Part shown: in pieces, positions 51,710-63,005 of the stretch
Layout: each line of letters opens with the position of its first letter
Position numbering within the stretch: position 1 is the first letter of the stretch
Assembly (NCBI RefSeq): GCF_003946505.1
Contig: NZ_RHON01000001.1
Coordinates: 1 to 64,000, forward strand
Direction: 5' to 3'
From: Companilactobacillus mishanensis
GTDB taxonomy: Bacteria > Bacillota > Bacilli > Lactobacillales > Lactobacillaceae
DNA: 64,000 nucleotides
The notes under the pieces: generated by a model
What the model was told of the DNA's origin: nothing
Databases searched by the model: none
What the model saw: only the letters and a program-made list of their open reading frames with translations
Translations under genes and position numbers: made by a program

Positions 51710-52957
51710 ATGGAATATTCATTAGATTCAAGCGAAAATATGGGGGCAGTCATCAAAGTTATTGGTGTTGGTGGCGCTGGTGGTAATGCTGTTAACCGAA
51801 TGGTCGATACAGGTATCAAAGGTGTTCAGTTTATTGCTGCGAATACAGATGTACAAGCACTTGAAAGCTCTTCAGCTGAAACAAAGATCCAACTTGGACC
51901 AAAGCTTACTAGAGGTCTAGGAGCTGGTTCTAACCCTGAAATTGGACAAAAAGCTGCACAAGAGAGTGAAGAAGCAATCAAAGAAGCACTCGAAGGTGCA
52001 GACATGATCTTTATCACTGCAGGAATGGGTGGTGGTACCGGTACTGGTGCTGCACCTATCGTTGCAAATATCGCAAAAGAAAGTGGCGCACTTACTGTTG
52101 GCGTCGTTACTCGTCCTTTTGCTTTTGAAGGATCAAAACGTTCACGCTTTGCTGCTGATGGTATCAGTGAGCTTAAAAAAGATGTTGATACACTTGTATT
52201 GATCTCAAATAGTAAATTGCTCGAAATCGTTGATAAGAAGACTCCTATGGGTGAGGCATTCAGTATTGCTGATGATGTTTTACGTCAAGGTGTTCAAAGC
52301 ATTTCTGACTTGATCACATCACCAGGATTCGTTAACTTGGACTTTGCTGATGTTAAAACAGTAATGTCTGACCAAGGTTCTGCTCTTATGGGTATTGGTA
52401 CAGCTAATGGTGAAAACAGAATTACTGATGCTACAAACAAAGCTATTTCTTCACCACTACTTGAAGTATCTATTGATGGTGCTAAGCAAGTATTACTTAA
52501 CATTACTGGTGGACCTGATCTTTCATTGTTTGAAGCACAAGATGCTGCTCAAATCGTTACAGATCAAGCAACCAAAGACGTTAATATTATCTTTGGTACA
52601 TCAATTGATGAAACACTTGGTGATCAAGTTAAAGTTACTGTTATTGCAACAGGTGTTGAGAGTGAAAACAGTAAGGACAAAGTTCGTCGTCCAAATCTAA
52701 ACAACCCTAACGCAGTATTCAATGTAAATAACAATAATAATGATCAAAATGATAATGCCCAACAAGCACAACCACAAAGACCAGCAACTGATCCTTTGGC
52801 AGATTGGGATATCAACCAAGCAAACAGTGATAACTCAAACAATAATGTTTCAGGTGAAAAGAGTGATTTTGATATCTTCCAAAAACCAGAAACAATTGAT
52901 TTAAGTGATGATGACGATGACTCAACACCACCTATCTTTAAACGTAGAAATAAATAA
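51710..52957 (+). CDS. ftsZ: Cell division GTPase FtsZ
   Basis: A 415-residue tubulin homolog. The GTP-binding [12 protein letters not shown] is near 104-115, and the synergy loop lies near 205-215. A variable Asn/Gln-rich linker (about 320-400) precedes the conserved tail [10 protein letters not shown], which binds FtsA, SepF and EzrA. AGGAGG precedes the ATG. Confidence 0.97.
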   Translation: MEYSLDSSENMGAVIKVIGVGGAGGNAVNRMVDTGIKGVQFIAANTDVQALESSSAETKIQLGPKLTRGLGAGSNPEIGQKAAQESEEAIKEALEGADMIFITAGMGGGTGTGAAPIVANIAKESGALTVGVVTRPFAFEGSKRSRFAADGISELKKDVDTLVLISNSKLLEIVDKKTPMGEAFSIADDVLRQGVQSISDLITSPGFVNLDFADVKTVMSDQGSALMGIGTANGENRITDATNKAISSPLLEVSIDGAKQVLLNITGGPDLSLFEAQDAAQIVTDQATKDVNIIFGTSIDETLGDQVKVTVIATGVESENSKDKVRRPNLNNPNAVFNVNNNNNDQNDNAQQAQPQRPATDPLADWDINQANSDNSNNNVSGEKSDFDIFQKPETIDLSDDDDDSTPPIFKRRNK

Positions 52958-52972
52958 TAAGGAGTTCAAATT

Positions 52973-53383
52973 ATGGCATTTGAAAAACTAGGTAATTTCT
53001 TTGGTATCAGTGACGAAGAAAACTATGATGGCAATCAAGCCCAAACTACTACCACAAATGAAGCTAACGATTATTCTAACAATGAGAAGGTAGTTTCAAT
53101 GGATTCAAGTAGCACAGTGAAGAACGCAAGTAGCAAGATCGCTATCTATCAACCAAGAGTTTATGCTGATGCTAAAGTTGTTTCTAAACAACTATTGAAC
53201 AACAAAGCAGTAATAGTTAATTTTAATAATATAAGTGATGATCAGGCTAAGAGAATCGTTGATTTCCTTACTGGCACTGTTTTTGCTCTTAACGGCGAAA
53301 TCAAACGTGTTGGAGACAAGATTTTCTTGTGCACACCACCCAAGTTTCAAATAGATGGTAGCATTCCTGACATTGGTGAATAA
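52973..53383 (+). CDS. sepF: Cell division protein SepF
   Basis: A 136-residue protein: short N-terminal membrane-binding helix (MAFEKLGNFFGI), Asn/Thr-rich linker, and a conserved core (VYADAKVVSKQLLNNKAVIVNF, DFLTGTVFALNG) that polymerises and binds the FtsZ tail. RBS is AAGGAG. Confidence 0.93.
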   Translation: MAFEKLGNFFGISDEENYDGNQAQTTTTNEANDYSNNEKVVSMDSSSTVKNASSKIAIYQPRVYADAKVVSKQLLNNKAVIVNFNNISDDQAKRIVDFLTGTVFALNGEIKRVGDKIFLCTPPKFQIDGSIPDIGE

Positions 53384-53400
53384 CTAACGGAGGAAAATAA

Positions 53401-53667
53401 ATGGATCGAGTAATGACCGGACTACCCGGAATAATAGGTCTGCTTTTCAGTGCCTATGAATTGATAATCATTGTGTTCTGTGTATTGACTTTCATTCCGA
53501 GATTGTACAACTCGGCATTTGGTCGTTTTATAGCAGGTATGGTAGCGCCATTTTTAAATTTGATTTCTAGAATTATTCCTACTCGATTTGGATTCATTGA
53601 TATTTCTCCTATCATTGCGTTAATACTTGTACAAATAGCAGAGAAAGTGATTTTTTACATAATTTAA
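53401..53667 (+). CDS. YggT/YlmG family membrane protein
   Basis: An 88-residue protein with two helices and the YGGT-domain segments (LIIVFCVLTFIPR and LNLISRIIPTRFGFIDISP). It follows sepF as in many Firmicutes dcw clusters. It shares one base with the next start. Role in division is suggested by context only. Confidence 0.85.
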   Translation: MDRVMTGLPGIIGLLFSAYELIIIVFCVLTFIPRLYNSAFGRFIAGMVAPFLNLISRIIPTRFGFIDISPIIALILVQIAEKVIFYII

Positions 53668-54467
53668 TGGACGATGAAGAAAAGGTAAGTCTAAATAGTA
53701 GTTATTTCAGACCTGAAGAGAAGCCCTTTATCGACAAGATTGGTGATTTATTACTTCGAACTCAAACAATGTATATTCCACAATTAACTGATTTTCTCAA
53801 CATGAGAGAACGTGCCATTCTGGACAATTTGGTCAATAAATATGACGATTTGTTTGTCCATTATTATGGTGGTTATGAAGGAGCAGAAAGAGTCAGGGGC
53901 ATAATTGCTCCTGATTATTTTGTACCTAAGGAAAGCGATTTTAAAATTTCTTTGTTTGAGGTCAGATATCCTGAAAGATTTGCGAACTTGCATCATGGAC
54001 AAATACTGGGTTCGTTAACCGGTTCTGGCGTAGAACGAGATCATTTTGGTGATATTATTACCAATGGTAAAGCATGGCAATTTTTTGTATTTAAAGATAT
54101 GGCCAAATTTATTAGTGAACAAGTTGATAAAATTGGTTCCTTTAAGGTACATTTGACCGAGAAAGATATCAAAAAGGATTTGATTATGCCGATCGACGAG
54201 TCGGCTGATGAAACTGTCAACGTCCAATCCTTGCGACTGGATACGATAATATCAACTATCTATGATATTTCTCGAACTCAATCTAAGGCATTAGTTGATC
54301 ATGGTAAAATTCAGCTTAACTGGGTACCTAATCGCAATGCCAGTGCATTTGTGACCTTATATGATACTATTAGTGTCAGAGGCTACGGCCGAATAAGAAT
54401 AAATGATATCATGGGCAAATCAAAAAATAATAAGTATATAATTTTTGTGAACGTTATTAGGAAATGA
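53667..54467 (+). CDS. S4-domain RNA-binding protein (YlmH)
   Basis: A 266-residue protein with an S4 domain in the C-terminal third (RLDTIISTIYDISRTQSKAL...HGKIQLNW) and an N-terminal helical region. Dcw-linked YlmH is thought to bind ribosomes or RNA and is not essential. It lies 16 bases before divIVA. Confidence 0.88.
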   Translation: MDDEEKVSLNSSYFRPEEKPFIDKIGDLLLRTQTMYIPQLTDFLNMRERAILDNLVNKYDDLFVHYYGGYEGAERVRGIIAPDYFVPKESDFKISLFEVRYPERFANLHHGQILGSLTGSGVERDHFGDIITNGKAWQFFVFKDMAKFISEQVDKIGSFKVHLTEKDIKKDLIMPIDESADETVNVQSLRLDTIISTIYDISRTQSKALVDHGKIQLNWVPNRNASAFVTLYDTISVRGYGRIRINDIMGKSKNNKYIIFVNVIRK

Positions 54468-54483
54468 TGAGGGGTGTGGTTTT

Positions 54484-55230
54484 ATGGTTTTGTCACCAAT
54501 CGAAATACATAACAAAGAATTTGACCGAAAGTTTCGTGGGTATGATCGTGAACAAGTTGATCAATTTTTAAATCAAGTTGTTAACGATTATGATTTGGCA
54601 CTACAACAGAATTCGCAATTACAAAAAGACTTGAAACAAGTTCAATCACAACTGAAGTATTTTACAGAAATGAAAGATGCTTTGAATCAGTCTATAATTG
54701 TTGCACAAGATGCTGCTGATAAAGTCAAAGCAAATGCTGAAAAAGAAGCACAGATCATTTCCGAAGATGCCCAACAAAAAGCTAGAGATTTGTTGGACCA
54801 ATCAACCACAAAATCTAATCAAATATTAGAAGATGCTTCCGACAAGGCTAGACAAGTCACGATTGAAACTGATGATTTGAAAGGTAAGACAAATGCATTT
54901 CGTATTACTCTTCAAAACATGCTTCAGCAACAATTGGATTATGTTGAAAGTCCTGACTGGAATAATCTTCTTGATACGACCCAGACTAGCGATTTGAAAG
55001 AAAGAATCGGTATGACAAATAATTCAGAATCAGATCAAAATCAGATTCCAAATGAAAGTCAAACTGAAGATTTTCAAAAAAATAAAGATAATGTTTCAAA
55101 TCAAAGGCAAGAGGATTATAATAAAAACATTCCAGATAACGAGACTTCAGATTCATATACGATCAACAATGATCAGAATGGTCCTACATTCAATTTTGAT
55201 TCTGATGCCGATAACAATGGAAATAACTAA
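54484..55230 (+). CDS. divIVA: Cell division initiation protein DivIVA
   Basis: A 248-residue protein: conserved N-terminal polar/curvature-sensing segment (LSPIEIHNKEFDRKFRGYD), a coiled coil (about 25-165) and an Asn/Asp/Gln-rich low-complexity tail (about 175-248). It marks division sites and poles in rods. RBS is GAGGGGTG. Confidence 0.93.
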   Translation: MVLSPIEIHNKEFDRKFRGYDREQVDQFLNQVVNDYDLALQQNSQLQKDLKQVQSQLKYFTEMKDALNQSIIVAQDAADKVKANAEKEAQIISEDAQQKARDLLDQSTTKSNQILEDASDKARQVTIETDDLKGKTNAFRITLQNMLQQQLDYVESPDWNNLLDTTQTSDLKERIGMTNNSESDQNQIPNESQTEDFQKNKDNVSNQRQEDYNKNIPDNETSDSYTINNDQNGPTFNFDSDADNNGNN

Positions 55231-55397
55231 TGAAAAGAACAAGTACTCAACTCAAAACATTTTCAGCGAGCTAATGTATGGTGTGAGATTAGCAAATTAA
55301 GTGGGTTAGGTATATCAGCTTTTCTATAAAAACTAGAATTTATACCAATAGGTGGTACAGCGAGAATTCGTCCTAATTTGGATGGATTCTTTTTTTA
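55231..55397 (+). promoter_or_regulatory. T-box riboswitch, isoleucine-specific, upstream of ileS
   Basis: A T-box leader with GGTGTGAG stem-I apex motif, specifier ATC followed by A at 55314, and T-box AGGTGGTACAGCG at 55350-55362. The terminator AGAATTC-GTCC / GGAT-GGATTCT with a T-run ends at 55397. The T-box has A where the consensus has C (ACCGCG). The leader starts right after the divIVA stop; no clear promoter is seen in the end of divIVA. Confidence 0.9.
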
Positions 55398-55418
55398 TTA
55401 CAAAAAGGGAGTGGAAAG

Positions 55419-58199
55419 ATGCGAGTAAAAGACACATTAAACTTAGGTAAAACGAAATTTCCAATGCGCGGAAATCTTCCTAATAAAGAAGCCGAATGGC
55501 AAAAAGACTGGGAAGAAAATAAAGTATATGAGAAACGTCAAAAGTTAAATGAAGGCAAACCAACTTTTGAATTATTAGATGGACCTCCATTTGCTAATGG
55601 TGACATCCATATGGGACATGCACTTAACAAAATCTCAAAAGATATCATTATTCGTTACAAATCGATGGATGGATATCGTTCACCTTATGTACCTGGTTGG
55701 GATACTCATGGTCTTCCAATTGAACAACAACTTGCAAAAAAAGGTGTTAAACGTAAGGAAATCGGTATGTCAGAATACCGTAAGATGTGCCTTGATTTTG
55801 CTGAAAATGAAATCAAAAAACAGATGGCAGGTTTCAAACGTTTAGGAGTATCTGCTGACTGGGATCATCCATACATCACATATCAACCAGAATTCGAAAA
55901 AGAAGAAGTTAAAGTTTTCGGTGAAATGGTAGACAAAGGATACATTTATCGTGGTAAAAAACCAGTTTATTGGTCACCTTCATCTGAATCAACATTAGCT
56001 GAAGCTGAAATTGAATATCACGACATTAAGTCACCATCTATCTTTGTTGCTTTTAAAGTTCGTGATGGAAAAGATTTGTTGGATAAGGATACATCATTCA
56101 TCATCTGGACAACTACACCATGGACAATGCCTTCTAACTTGGCTATTTGTGTAAATCCAAAATTCGATTATGCACAAATCAATGCTGATGGGAAGAAATA
56201 TGTTGTAGCTGAAGAACGTATCAGCTTCCTTAAAGAAAAATTGGGCTGGGATAATGTTGTGATCCTTAAGACTTTCAAGGGTGCTGAACTTGAAGGATTA
56301 TCTGCAACACACCCATTCTATGATCGTGAATCAAAACTTATCCTTGGTAATCATGTTACTTTAGACGATGGTACTGGTTTAGTTCATACAGCTCCTGGAT
56401 TTGGTGCTGATGACTTCGTTGTTGGTATGAAATACAAACTTCCTGTTTTCTCACCAATTGACGCTCACGGTTGCTTTACAGACGAAGTACCTGAATATGA
56501 GGGTGTCTTCTATGATGATGCCAATAAAATGATCACAGAACGTATGAAGGAAAATGGTTCATTATTGAAACTTGATTTCTTCACACATAGTTACCCACAT
56601 GATTGGCGTACTAAGAAACCTGTTATTTTCCGTGCCACTCCACAATGGTTTGCATCCATCGATAAATTTAGACCACAATTACTTGAAGAATTAGAAAAAG
56701 TAAGTTTCATTCCTGATTGGGGTAAAACTCGACTTTATAATATGATTCGTGACCGTGGTGACTGGGTAATCTCTAGACAACGTGCTTGGGGTGTTCCACT
56801 ACCAATTTTCTATGCAGAAAATGGTGAACCAATCATGACCAAAGAAATCATTGATCATGTTGCCGACTTATTTGGTAAATATGGTTCTGATATTTGGTTC
56901 GAAAAAGATGCTAAAGATTTGCTACCTGAAGGCTACACAAATCCTAATAGTCCAAATGGTGAATTTACTAAAGAAACAGATATCATGGATGTTTGGTTTG
57001 ACTCAGGGACAGCACATGCAGGTGTTGCTAAATTAAGAGATAACTTAGTATTTCCTGCTGATTTAGTACTTGAAGGTTCTGACCAATATCGTGGTTGGTT
57101 TAACTCACTATTGATCACTTCAGTCGCAGCATTTGGAGTTGCTCCATACAAAGCTATTCTTTCTCAAGGATTCACTCTTGATAAGAATGGTGTCAAGATG
57201 AGTAAATCACTTGGTAATGTTATTGCACCAAAGGATATTGAAAGACAATTTGGTGCTGAAATTATTCGTCTTTGGGTTGCTTCTGTAGATTCAAGTTCAG
57301 ATGTGTCAGTATCAGTTGATTCATTTAAACAAGTATCTGAATCATATCGTAAGATCCGTAACACTATCAGATTTATGTTGGCTAACACAACTGATTATGA
57401 TCCAAAAGAAAATCGTGTTGCATACGACGACTTGCGTCCAGAAGACAAATACATTGTTATGAAATTGAACAAGTTGATCGAAGATGTTTTAAATGATTAT
57501 GATCACTATGATTTTGCTAGTGTGAATAAATCAGTTTTGAAGTTCCTAACAAATGATCTTTCAACATTCTATTTAGATTTTGCTAAAGATGTTGTTTATA
57601 TCGATGCTGAAGATTCTCATTCACGTCGTTCAATGCAAACTGTAATTTACGATTCTGTAGTTGCAATGGCAAAACTTTTGACACCAATTCTTCCACATAC
57701 AATGGAGCAGGTTTGGGAATATCTCAAAGAACCTGAAGAATATGTTCAATTAGCTGAAATGCCAAAAGCAGAAAAACAAGCTGATTTTGATGAAATCGAA
57801 TCAACATGGACAGCATTTATGTCATTCCGTGATGATGTGTTGAAGTCACTTGAAATGGCACGTGATAGCAAATTGATCGGTAAATCACTCGAAGCTAAAG
57901 TTACAGTTTACCCAAGTGATGAATTGAAAGAGACATTATCTAAGATTGACAGTAACTTGGGTCAATTATTAATTGTTTCTCAATTTGAGATCAGTGATGC
58001 TGCTGTTCCAGATAACGCTGACGATTACGAGAATGACAGTGTTCTCGTTGAAAAAGCTGAAGGAGAAGTTTGTCAAAGATGTCGTATGGTGAAAACTGAT
58101 GTAGGTTCTGACTCAAACTTCCCTAATTTCTGTGCTAGATGTGCTAAGATTGTAACGGAAGAATATCCACAAACAATAAGCGAAGGCTTTGAAGAATAG
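55419..58199 (+). CDS. ileS: Isoleucyl-tRNA synthetase
   Basis: A 926-residue class Ia synthetase. GDIHMGHA holds HIGH (near 61-70), KMSKS is at 593-597, the CP1 editing domain lies between, and a C-terminal zinc site is formed by CQRC and CARC. Its regulation is through the isoleucine T-box. RBS GGGAGTGG. Confidence 0.97.
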   Translation: MRVKDTLNLGKTKFPMRGNLPNKEAEWQKDWEENKVYEKRQKLNEGKPTFELLDGPPFANGDIHMGHALNKISKDIIIRYKSMDGYRSPYVPGWDTHGLPIEQQLAKKGVKRKEIGMSEYRKMCLDFAENEIKKQMAGFKRLGVSADWDHPYITYQPEFEKEEVKVFGEMVDKGYIYRGKKPVYWSPSSESTLAEAEIEYHDIKSPSIFVAFKVRDGKDLLDKDTSFIIWTTTPWTMPSNLAICVNPKFDYAQINADGKKYVVAEERISFLKEKLGWDNVVILKTFKGAELEGLSATHPFYDRESKLILGNHVTLDDGTGLVHTAPGFGADDFVVGMKYKLPVFSPIDAHGCFTDEVPEYEGVFYDDANKMITERMKENGSLLKLDFFTHSYPHDWRTKKPVIFRATPQWFASIDKFRPQLLEELEKVSFIPDWGKTRLYNMIRDRGDWVISRQRAWGVPLPIFYAENGEPIMTKEIIDHVADLFGKYGSDIWFEKDAKDLLPEGYTNPNSPNGEFTKETDIMDVWFDSGTAHAGVAKLRDNLVFPADLVLEGSDQYRGWFNSLLITSVAAFGVAPYKAILSQGFTLDKNGVKMSKSLGNVIAPKDIERQFGAEIIRLWVASVDSSSDVSVSVDSFKQVSESYRKIRNTIRFMLANTTDYDPKENRVAYDDLRPEDKYIVMKLNKLIEDVLNDYDHYDFASVNKSVLKFLTNDLSTFYLDFAKDVVYIDAEDSHSRRSMQTVIYDSVVAMAKLLTPILPHTMEQVWEYLKEPEEYVQLAEMPKAEKQADFDEIESTWTAFMSFRDDVLKSLEMARDSKLIGKSLEAKVTVYPSDELKETLSKIDSNLGQLLIVSQFEISDAAVPDNADDYENDSVLVEKAEGEVCQRCRMVKTDVGSDSNFPNFCARCAKIVTEEYPQTISEGFEE

Positions 58200-58209
58200 A
58201 GTTGATACT

Positions 58210-58434
58210 ATGTTTGAAGGTAAAATTGTAAGATATAACAAGAATAAGGGTTTTGGATTTATCAATGATGGAGAAAATGATATTTTCTTCTTTGCTGACT
58301 CAATTCTTAACCGTGAAGACTTTTATATTCAAGAAGGTCTGACAACTACATTTGAAGTTGCACCTGGTTACAAAGGTCCACAGGCTGTAAATATTACTAT
58401 TACTGCATCAGATGAAGAAGAAAGCACAAATTAG
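58210..58434 (+). CDS. Divergent cold-shock-domain protein
   Basis: A 74-residue single cold-shock domain. RNP1 is intact (KGFGFI), but RNP2 reads IFFFADSI rather than VFVHFSAI, and the N-terminal MFEGKIVRYNKN is unusual. I chose the ATG ten bases after the ileS stop. It is probably an RNA-binding protein translated from the ileS mRNA. Its stop codon lies in the loop of the terminator hairpin. Confidence 0.85.
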   Translation: MFEGKIVRYNKNKGFGFINDGENDIFFFADSILNREDFYIQEGLTTTFEVAPGYKGPQAVNITITASDEEESTN

Positions 58435-58447
58435 TGCTTTCTTTTTT
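58420..58447 (+). terminator. Terminator of the ileS-csp unit
   Basis: GAAAGCAC / GTGCTTTC with loop AAATTA and T-run; the csp-like stop codon is in the loop and right arm. Confidence 0.88.
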
Positions 58448-58559
58448 GTTTGTGAAAATTACATTTTTAGTTATCTATCAACTGAAGATATGTTATTCTA
58501 TTTTGCATGTTACAATTAAAATTGCAGTAGTCTAAATTGTTGATCAAGAGGTTTTATTA

Positions 58560-59126
58560 ATGCATAAAGAAGATTCAAAATATTATGAACAAGTCGTTGC
58601 TACAAAACGAATGTTTGGTGGCAAAATCTTTAACGTAGATGTTGAACAGGTTATTTTACCTAATGGAATTCCATCTATCAGAGAGATTGTCCAACATCAT
58701 GGTGCGGTCGGTATTATTCCACTTGTAGACGACAAAATGATTTTTGTACGTCAGTGGAGAGCCCCACTAGAGCAAGAAACATTAGAGATCCCCGCTGGAA
58801 AAATTGATACGGATGAAGGATCTGATTTACAAGAAGTAGCACTCCGTGAAATGAACGAAGAACTCGGTTTAACGACTGATAAATTAGAAAAGGTAACGGC
58901 ATTTTATGCCAGCCCTGGTTATTCTAATGAAAAATTAACGATGTATTTAGCCAAAAACTTGAAGCCAGTAGAAAACAAACGCCCATTGGATAGTGATGAA
59001 TTTCTAAACGTAGAGAAATTGACACTGGATGAAGCCAAGAAGTACGTCGAAGACGGAACAATATGTGATTCTAAAACCATTTATGCAATCACATATTGGG
59101 AATTGCTTAAATCGAAGGGTGAATAG
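58560..59126 (+). CDS. Nudix hydrolase, ADP-ribose pyrophosphatase family
   Basis: A 188-residue protein resembling NudF. The Nudix box reads GKIDTDEGS...LREMNEELG, which has two extra residues between the first Gly and the REU core when compared with B. subtilis NudF; FYASPGYSNE follows, as in ADP-ribose pyrophosphatases. AAGAGG lies at fair spacing. It begins a run ending near mtnN. Confidence 0.88.
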   Translation: MHKEDSKYYEQVVATKRMFGGKIFNVDVEQVILPNGIPSIREIVQHHGAVGIIPLVDDKMIFVRQWRAPLEQETLEIPAGKIDTDEGSDLQEVALREMNEELGLTTDKLEKVTAFYASPGYSNEKLTMYLAKNLKPVENKRPLDSDEFLNVEKLTLDEAKKYVEDGTICDSKTIYAITYWELLKSKGE

Positions 59127-59127
59127 T

Positions 59128-59427
59128 ATGTTTTCTAAACTTAAAAGTAGATTTAATGGTAATAAATTTAATAAAAAGAATAATGATCAGTCACTTAATC
59201 CAGTAGTATCTGAAGAAGATATCCAAAAACAACAAAAAGCGATTGCAAACCAAGAGCGGCAACGTGTTGAGCAGGAGTATAGGAAGCAACATCCTGATCA
59301 AATGAAGGAAGAACAAAAACTTTCTTTCGATCATAAGACAAATAAATTGAAAAAAAGACTAAATATTGCGATTATTACAGTATTCGGCTTAATTGTTCTT
59401 GTATTCTTAATTTTATTTTTTGTATAA
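59128..59427 (+). CDS. Tail-anchored basic protein, unknown
   Basis: A 99-residue protein: basic N-terminus (FSKLKSRFNGNKFNKKNN), a Gln/Glu/Lys-rich helix (about 30-70) and one C-terminal membrane helix (about 78-98). I chose the ATG near the end of the Nudix gene after AAGGGTG. No family is recognised. It sits 13 bp from mtnN. Confidence 0.7.
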   Translation: MFSKLKSRFNGNKFNKKNNDQSLNPVVSEEDIQKQQKAIANQERQRVEQEYRKQHPDQMKEEQKLSFDHKTNKLKKRLNIAIITVFGLIVLVFLILFFV

Positions 59428-59440
59428 GGAGTTCATATAA

Positions 59441-60130
59441 ATGAAAATTGGCGTAATTGTTCCAATGGAAGAAGAAATCAAATTATTAAAGGATTCACTG
59501 AGAGATGTCGAATCTCAAACAGTTGCTGGTGTAGAAATAACTACTGGTAATTATGGCAAGCACAAGGTAATTCTTGCTCAAAGTGGAATCGGTAAAGTTC
59601 AAGCAGGGATGACAACTACTATTTTGAATGAACGCTACACACCTGATTTAGTCGTAAACACTGGTTCAGCTGGTGGTATTGGCGAAGGACTCAAAATAGG
59701 TGACATTGTTATTTCTGAAAAACTTGCCTATCACGACGTTGATGTGACTTCATCAGGTTATAAGATGGGTCAATTACCAGGAAGTCCTTTATATTTTGAA
59801 GCTGATTCATTTTATGTAAACGAGATTCAAAAAGCAGCCGAAAAGACAAACTTGATCTATCACAAAGGTTTGATAGTTTCAGGAGACCAATTTATTGACG
59901 ACAAAGCTAAGATTGCTACAATTAAAAAGTCGTTTCCAAATGCATTGGCATCTGAAATGGAAGGTGCAGCAGTTGCACAAGTATGTACTCAATTTGGTAC
60001 ACCTTTTGTGGTTATCCGTTCCATGAGTGATGTTGGTGATGAGGATGCCAGTGTCAGCTTCGATGAATTCGTAGTTGTTGCCGGTCGTAAATCAGTTCAA
60101 ATGTTGCTGAACTTTTTAGATCAAGAATAG
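59441..60130 (+). CDS. mtnN: 5'-methylthioadenosine/S-adenosylhomocysteine nucleosidase
   Basis: A 229-residue nucleosidase (Pfs). Conserved MEEEIKLL, NTGSAGG and SEMEGAAVAQV segments are intact, the last with the catalytic Glu. It removes adenine from SAH and MTA, giving S-ribosylhomocysteine, the AI-2 precursor when LuxS is present. RBS AAGGAG. Confidence 0.95.
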   Translation: MKIGVIVPMEEEIKLLKDSLRDVESQTVAGVEITTGNYGKHKVILAQSGIGKVQAGMTTTILNERYTPDLVVNTGSAGGIGEGLKIGDIVISEKLAYHDVDVTSSGYKMGQLPGSPLYFEADSFYVNEIQKAAEKTNLIYHKGLIVSGDQFIDDKAKIATIKKSFPNALASEMEGAAVAQVCTQFGTPFVVIRSMSDVGDEDASVSFDEFVVVAGRKSVQMLLNFLDQE

Positions 60131-60151
60131 TTTGAAAAGGAGATTATTACG

Positions 60152-61300
60152 TTGGGGTATATATATTTAGATAATGCTGCCACCACACCGATGGCTAGTG
60201 AAGTTATTGAAGTAATGCATGAACAAATGATCAATACATTTGGAAATGCGTCTGCTACCAATTATTTTGGTCGTCAAGCTCGTAAAGTACTTGATGAAAG
60301 TAGACATACTATTGCGCAAAGTATCAACGCTAAGGACTCAGAAATCGTCTTTACTAGTGGCGGTACTGAAGCTGACAACACTGCTATCATTTCAACAGCC
60401 TTATCTCGTCAAGATAGAGGAAAACACATTATTACAGATACAACTGAACATGAGGCCGTTTTAAAACCCATGGCATATTTGGAATCCATTGGTTTTGATG
60501 TGACTTATCTTGAACCGGATGAATCCGGGGTAATTTCAGTAAAATCTGTTAAAAATGCCCTAACTGATGATACAATATTAGTTTCCATTATGTATGGAAA
60601 TAATGAGGTCGGTTCAGTAAATCCAATTTCAGAAATTGGTGAGTTATTAAAAGATCATCAAGCATATTTCCATACTGATGCTGTACAGGCCTATGGAACT
60701 GAGGATATTGATGTCAAAGCTGAAAATATTGATATGTTATCAACGTCAGCTCACAAGTTATATGGACCTAAATTCATGGGCTTCTTGTACATCAATGATT
60801 CCATTCATATTCCTTCATTGATCATGGGTGGGGATCAAGAAACTAAACGTCGTGCCGGAACTGAAAATATTCCAGCAATTGCTGGATTCGCTGAAGCAGT
60901 TAGAATGGCTTCAGACAGTGAAAAGAAAGCTAGACGAGAAAAATATTTTGGTTTCAAGCAACAAATCCAAAAAATTCTGAACGAGAATGGTATCAAATAT
61001 GGTATTAACGGTCCATCCACTAGTCACGGATTAAATCACGTGTTTAATTTGTATCTACCTGGAATCGATCGTGGTATTCTATTAACGCGTTTAGATTTAG
61101 ATGGTTTTGAAGTATCAGGTGGTTCTGCCTGTACAGCAGGCAGTTTGGAACCATCACATGTGCTGATTGCCATGTTTGGAAAAGATAGTCCACGTATTCA
61201 TGATTCATTGAGAATTAGTTTTGGTAAGAATAATACTCCAGAAGAAGTAGAAGCTTTTACAAAAAAACTAATAGAAATCGTCAATGACTTGACTAATTAA
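60152..61300 (+). CDS. Cysteine desulfurase, MnmA partner (IscS/YrvO-like)
   Basis: A 382-residue PLP enzyme. Lys202 in SAHKLYGPK is the PLP lysine; Cys327 in SGGSACTAGSLEPS is the persulfide cysteine in a long IscS-type loop. Placement one gene before mnmA fits the YrvO role of supplying sulfur for 2-thiouridine. TTG start after AAGGAG. Confidence 0.93.
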   Translation: MGYIYLDNAATTPMASEVIEVMHEQMINTFGNASATNYFGRQARKVLDESRHTIAQSINAKDSEIVFTSGGTEADNTAIISTALSRQDRGKHIITDTTEHEAVLKPMAYLESIGFDVTYLEPDESGVISVKSVKNALTDDTILVSIMYGNNEVGSVNPISEIGELLKDHQAYFHTDAVQAYGTEDIDVKAENIDMLSTSAHKLYGPKFMGFLYINDSIHIPSLIMGGDQETKRRAGTENIPAIAGFAEAVRMASDSEKKARREKYFGFKQQIQKILNENGIKYGINGPSTSHGLNHVFNLYLPGIDRGILLTRLDLDGFEVSGGSACTAGSLEPSHVLIAMFGKDSPRIHDSLRISFGKNNTPEEVEAFTKKLIEIVNDLTN

Positions 61301-61356
61301 TAAAAAATGAGCAAACTAAATATTGAGAATTTTATTAATTAAGGGGACTTATTATT

Positions 61357-62827
<1,471 letters not shown>

Positions 62828-62836
62828 AAATTAATG

Positions 62837-62898
62837 ATCCTTTTTCGATTGGATTGTGGATGTTTAACATCCATATGACAATTGGGAAAGGATTTTTT
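62837..62898 (+). terminator. Branched terminator of mnmA
   Basis: An outer stem of about 15 pairs (from ATCCTTTTTC... to ...GGGAAAGGAT, with a few G-U pairs) encloses an inner hairpin TGGATG / CATCCA, and ends in TTTTTT. The enclosed inner hairpin is unusual for a plain terminator. Confidence 0.7.
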
Positions 62899-63005
62899 GT
62901 TGTAATCTGTACATATCATGAGTATGCTTAAACTATTCTTAGTCAAGAAAAGGAGAATTGATCAGCAAGACAGATTTATAAATTACTAAATGGGGTGAAT
63001 TACTT

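Noticed and set aside
53001..53110. Low-complexity stretches in ftsZ, sepF and divIVA as repeats or mobile DNA
   Set aside because: They are the normal variable linkers of these proteins.
55195..55230. Promoter for ileS in the divIVA 3' end
   Set aside because: TTGATT is present but no -10 lies at a usable distance; the T-box may be read from the dcw transcript or from a site I cannot see.
55052..55300. Open frame overlapping the end of divIVA and the Ile leader
   Set aside because: It is out of frame in the Asn-rich divIVA tail, has no ribosome site, and runs into the T-box.
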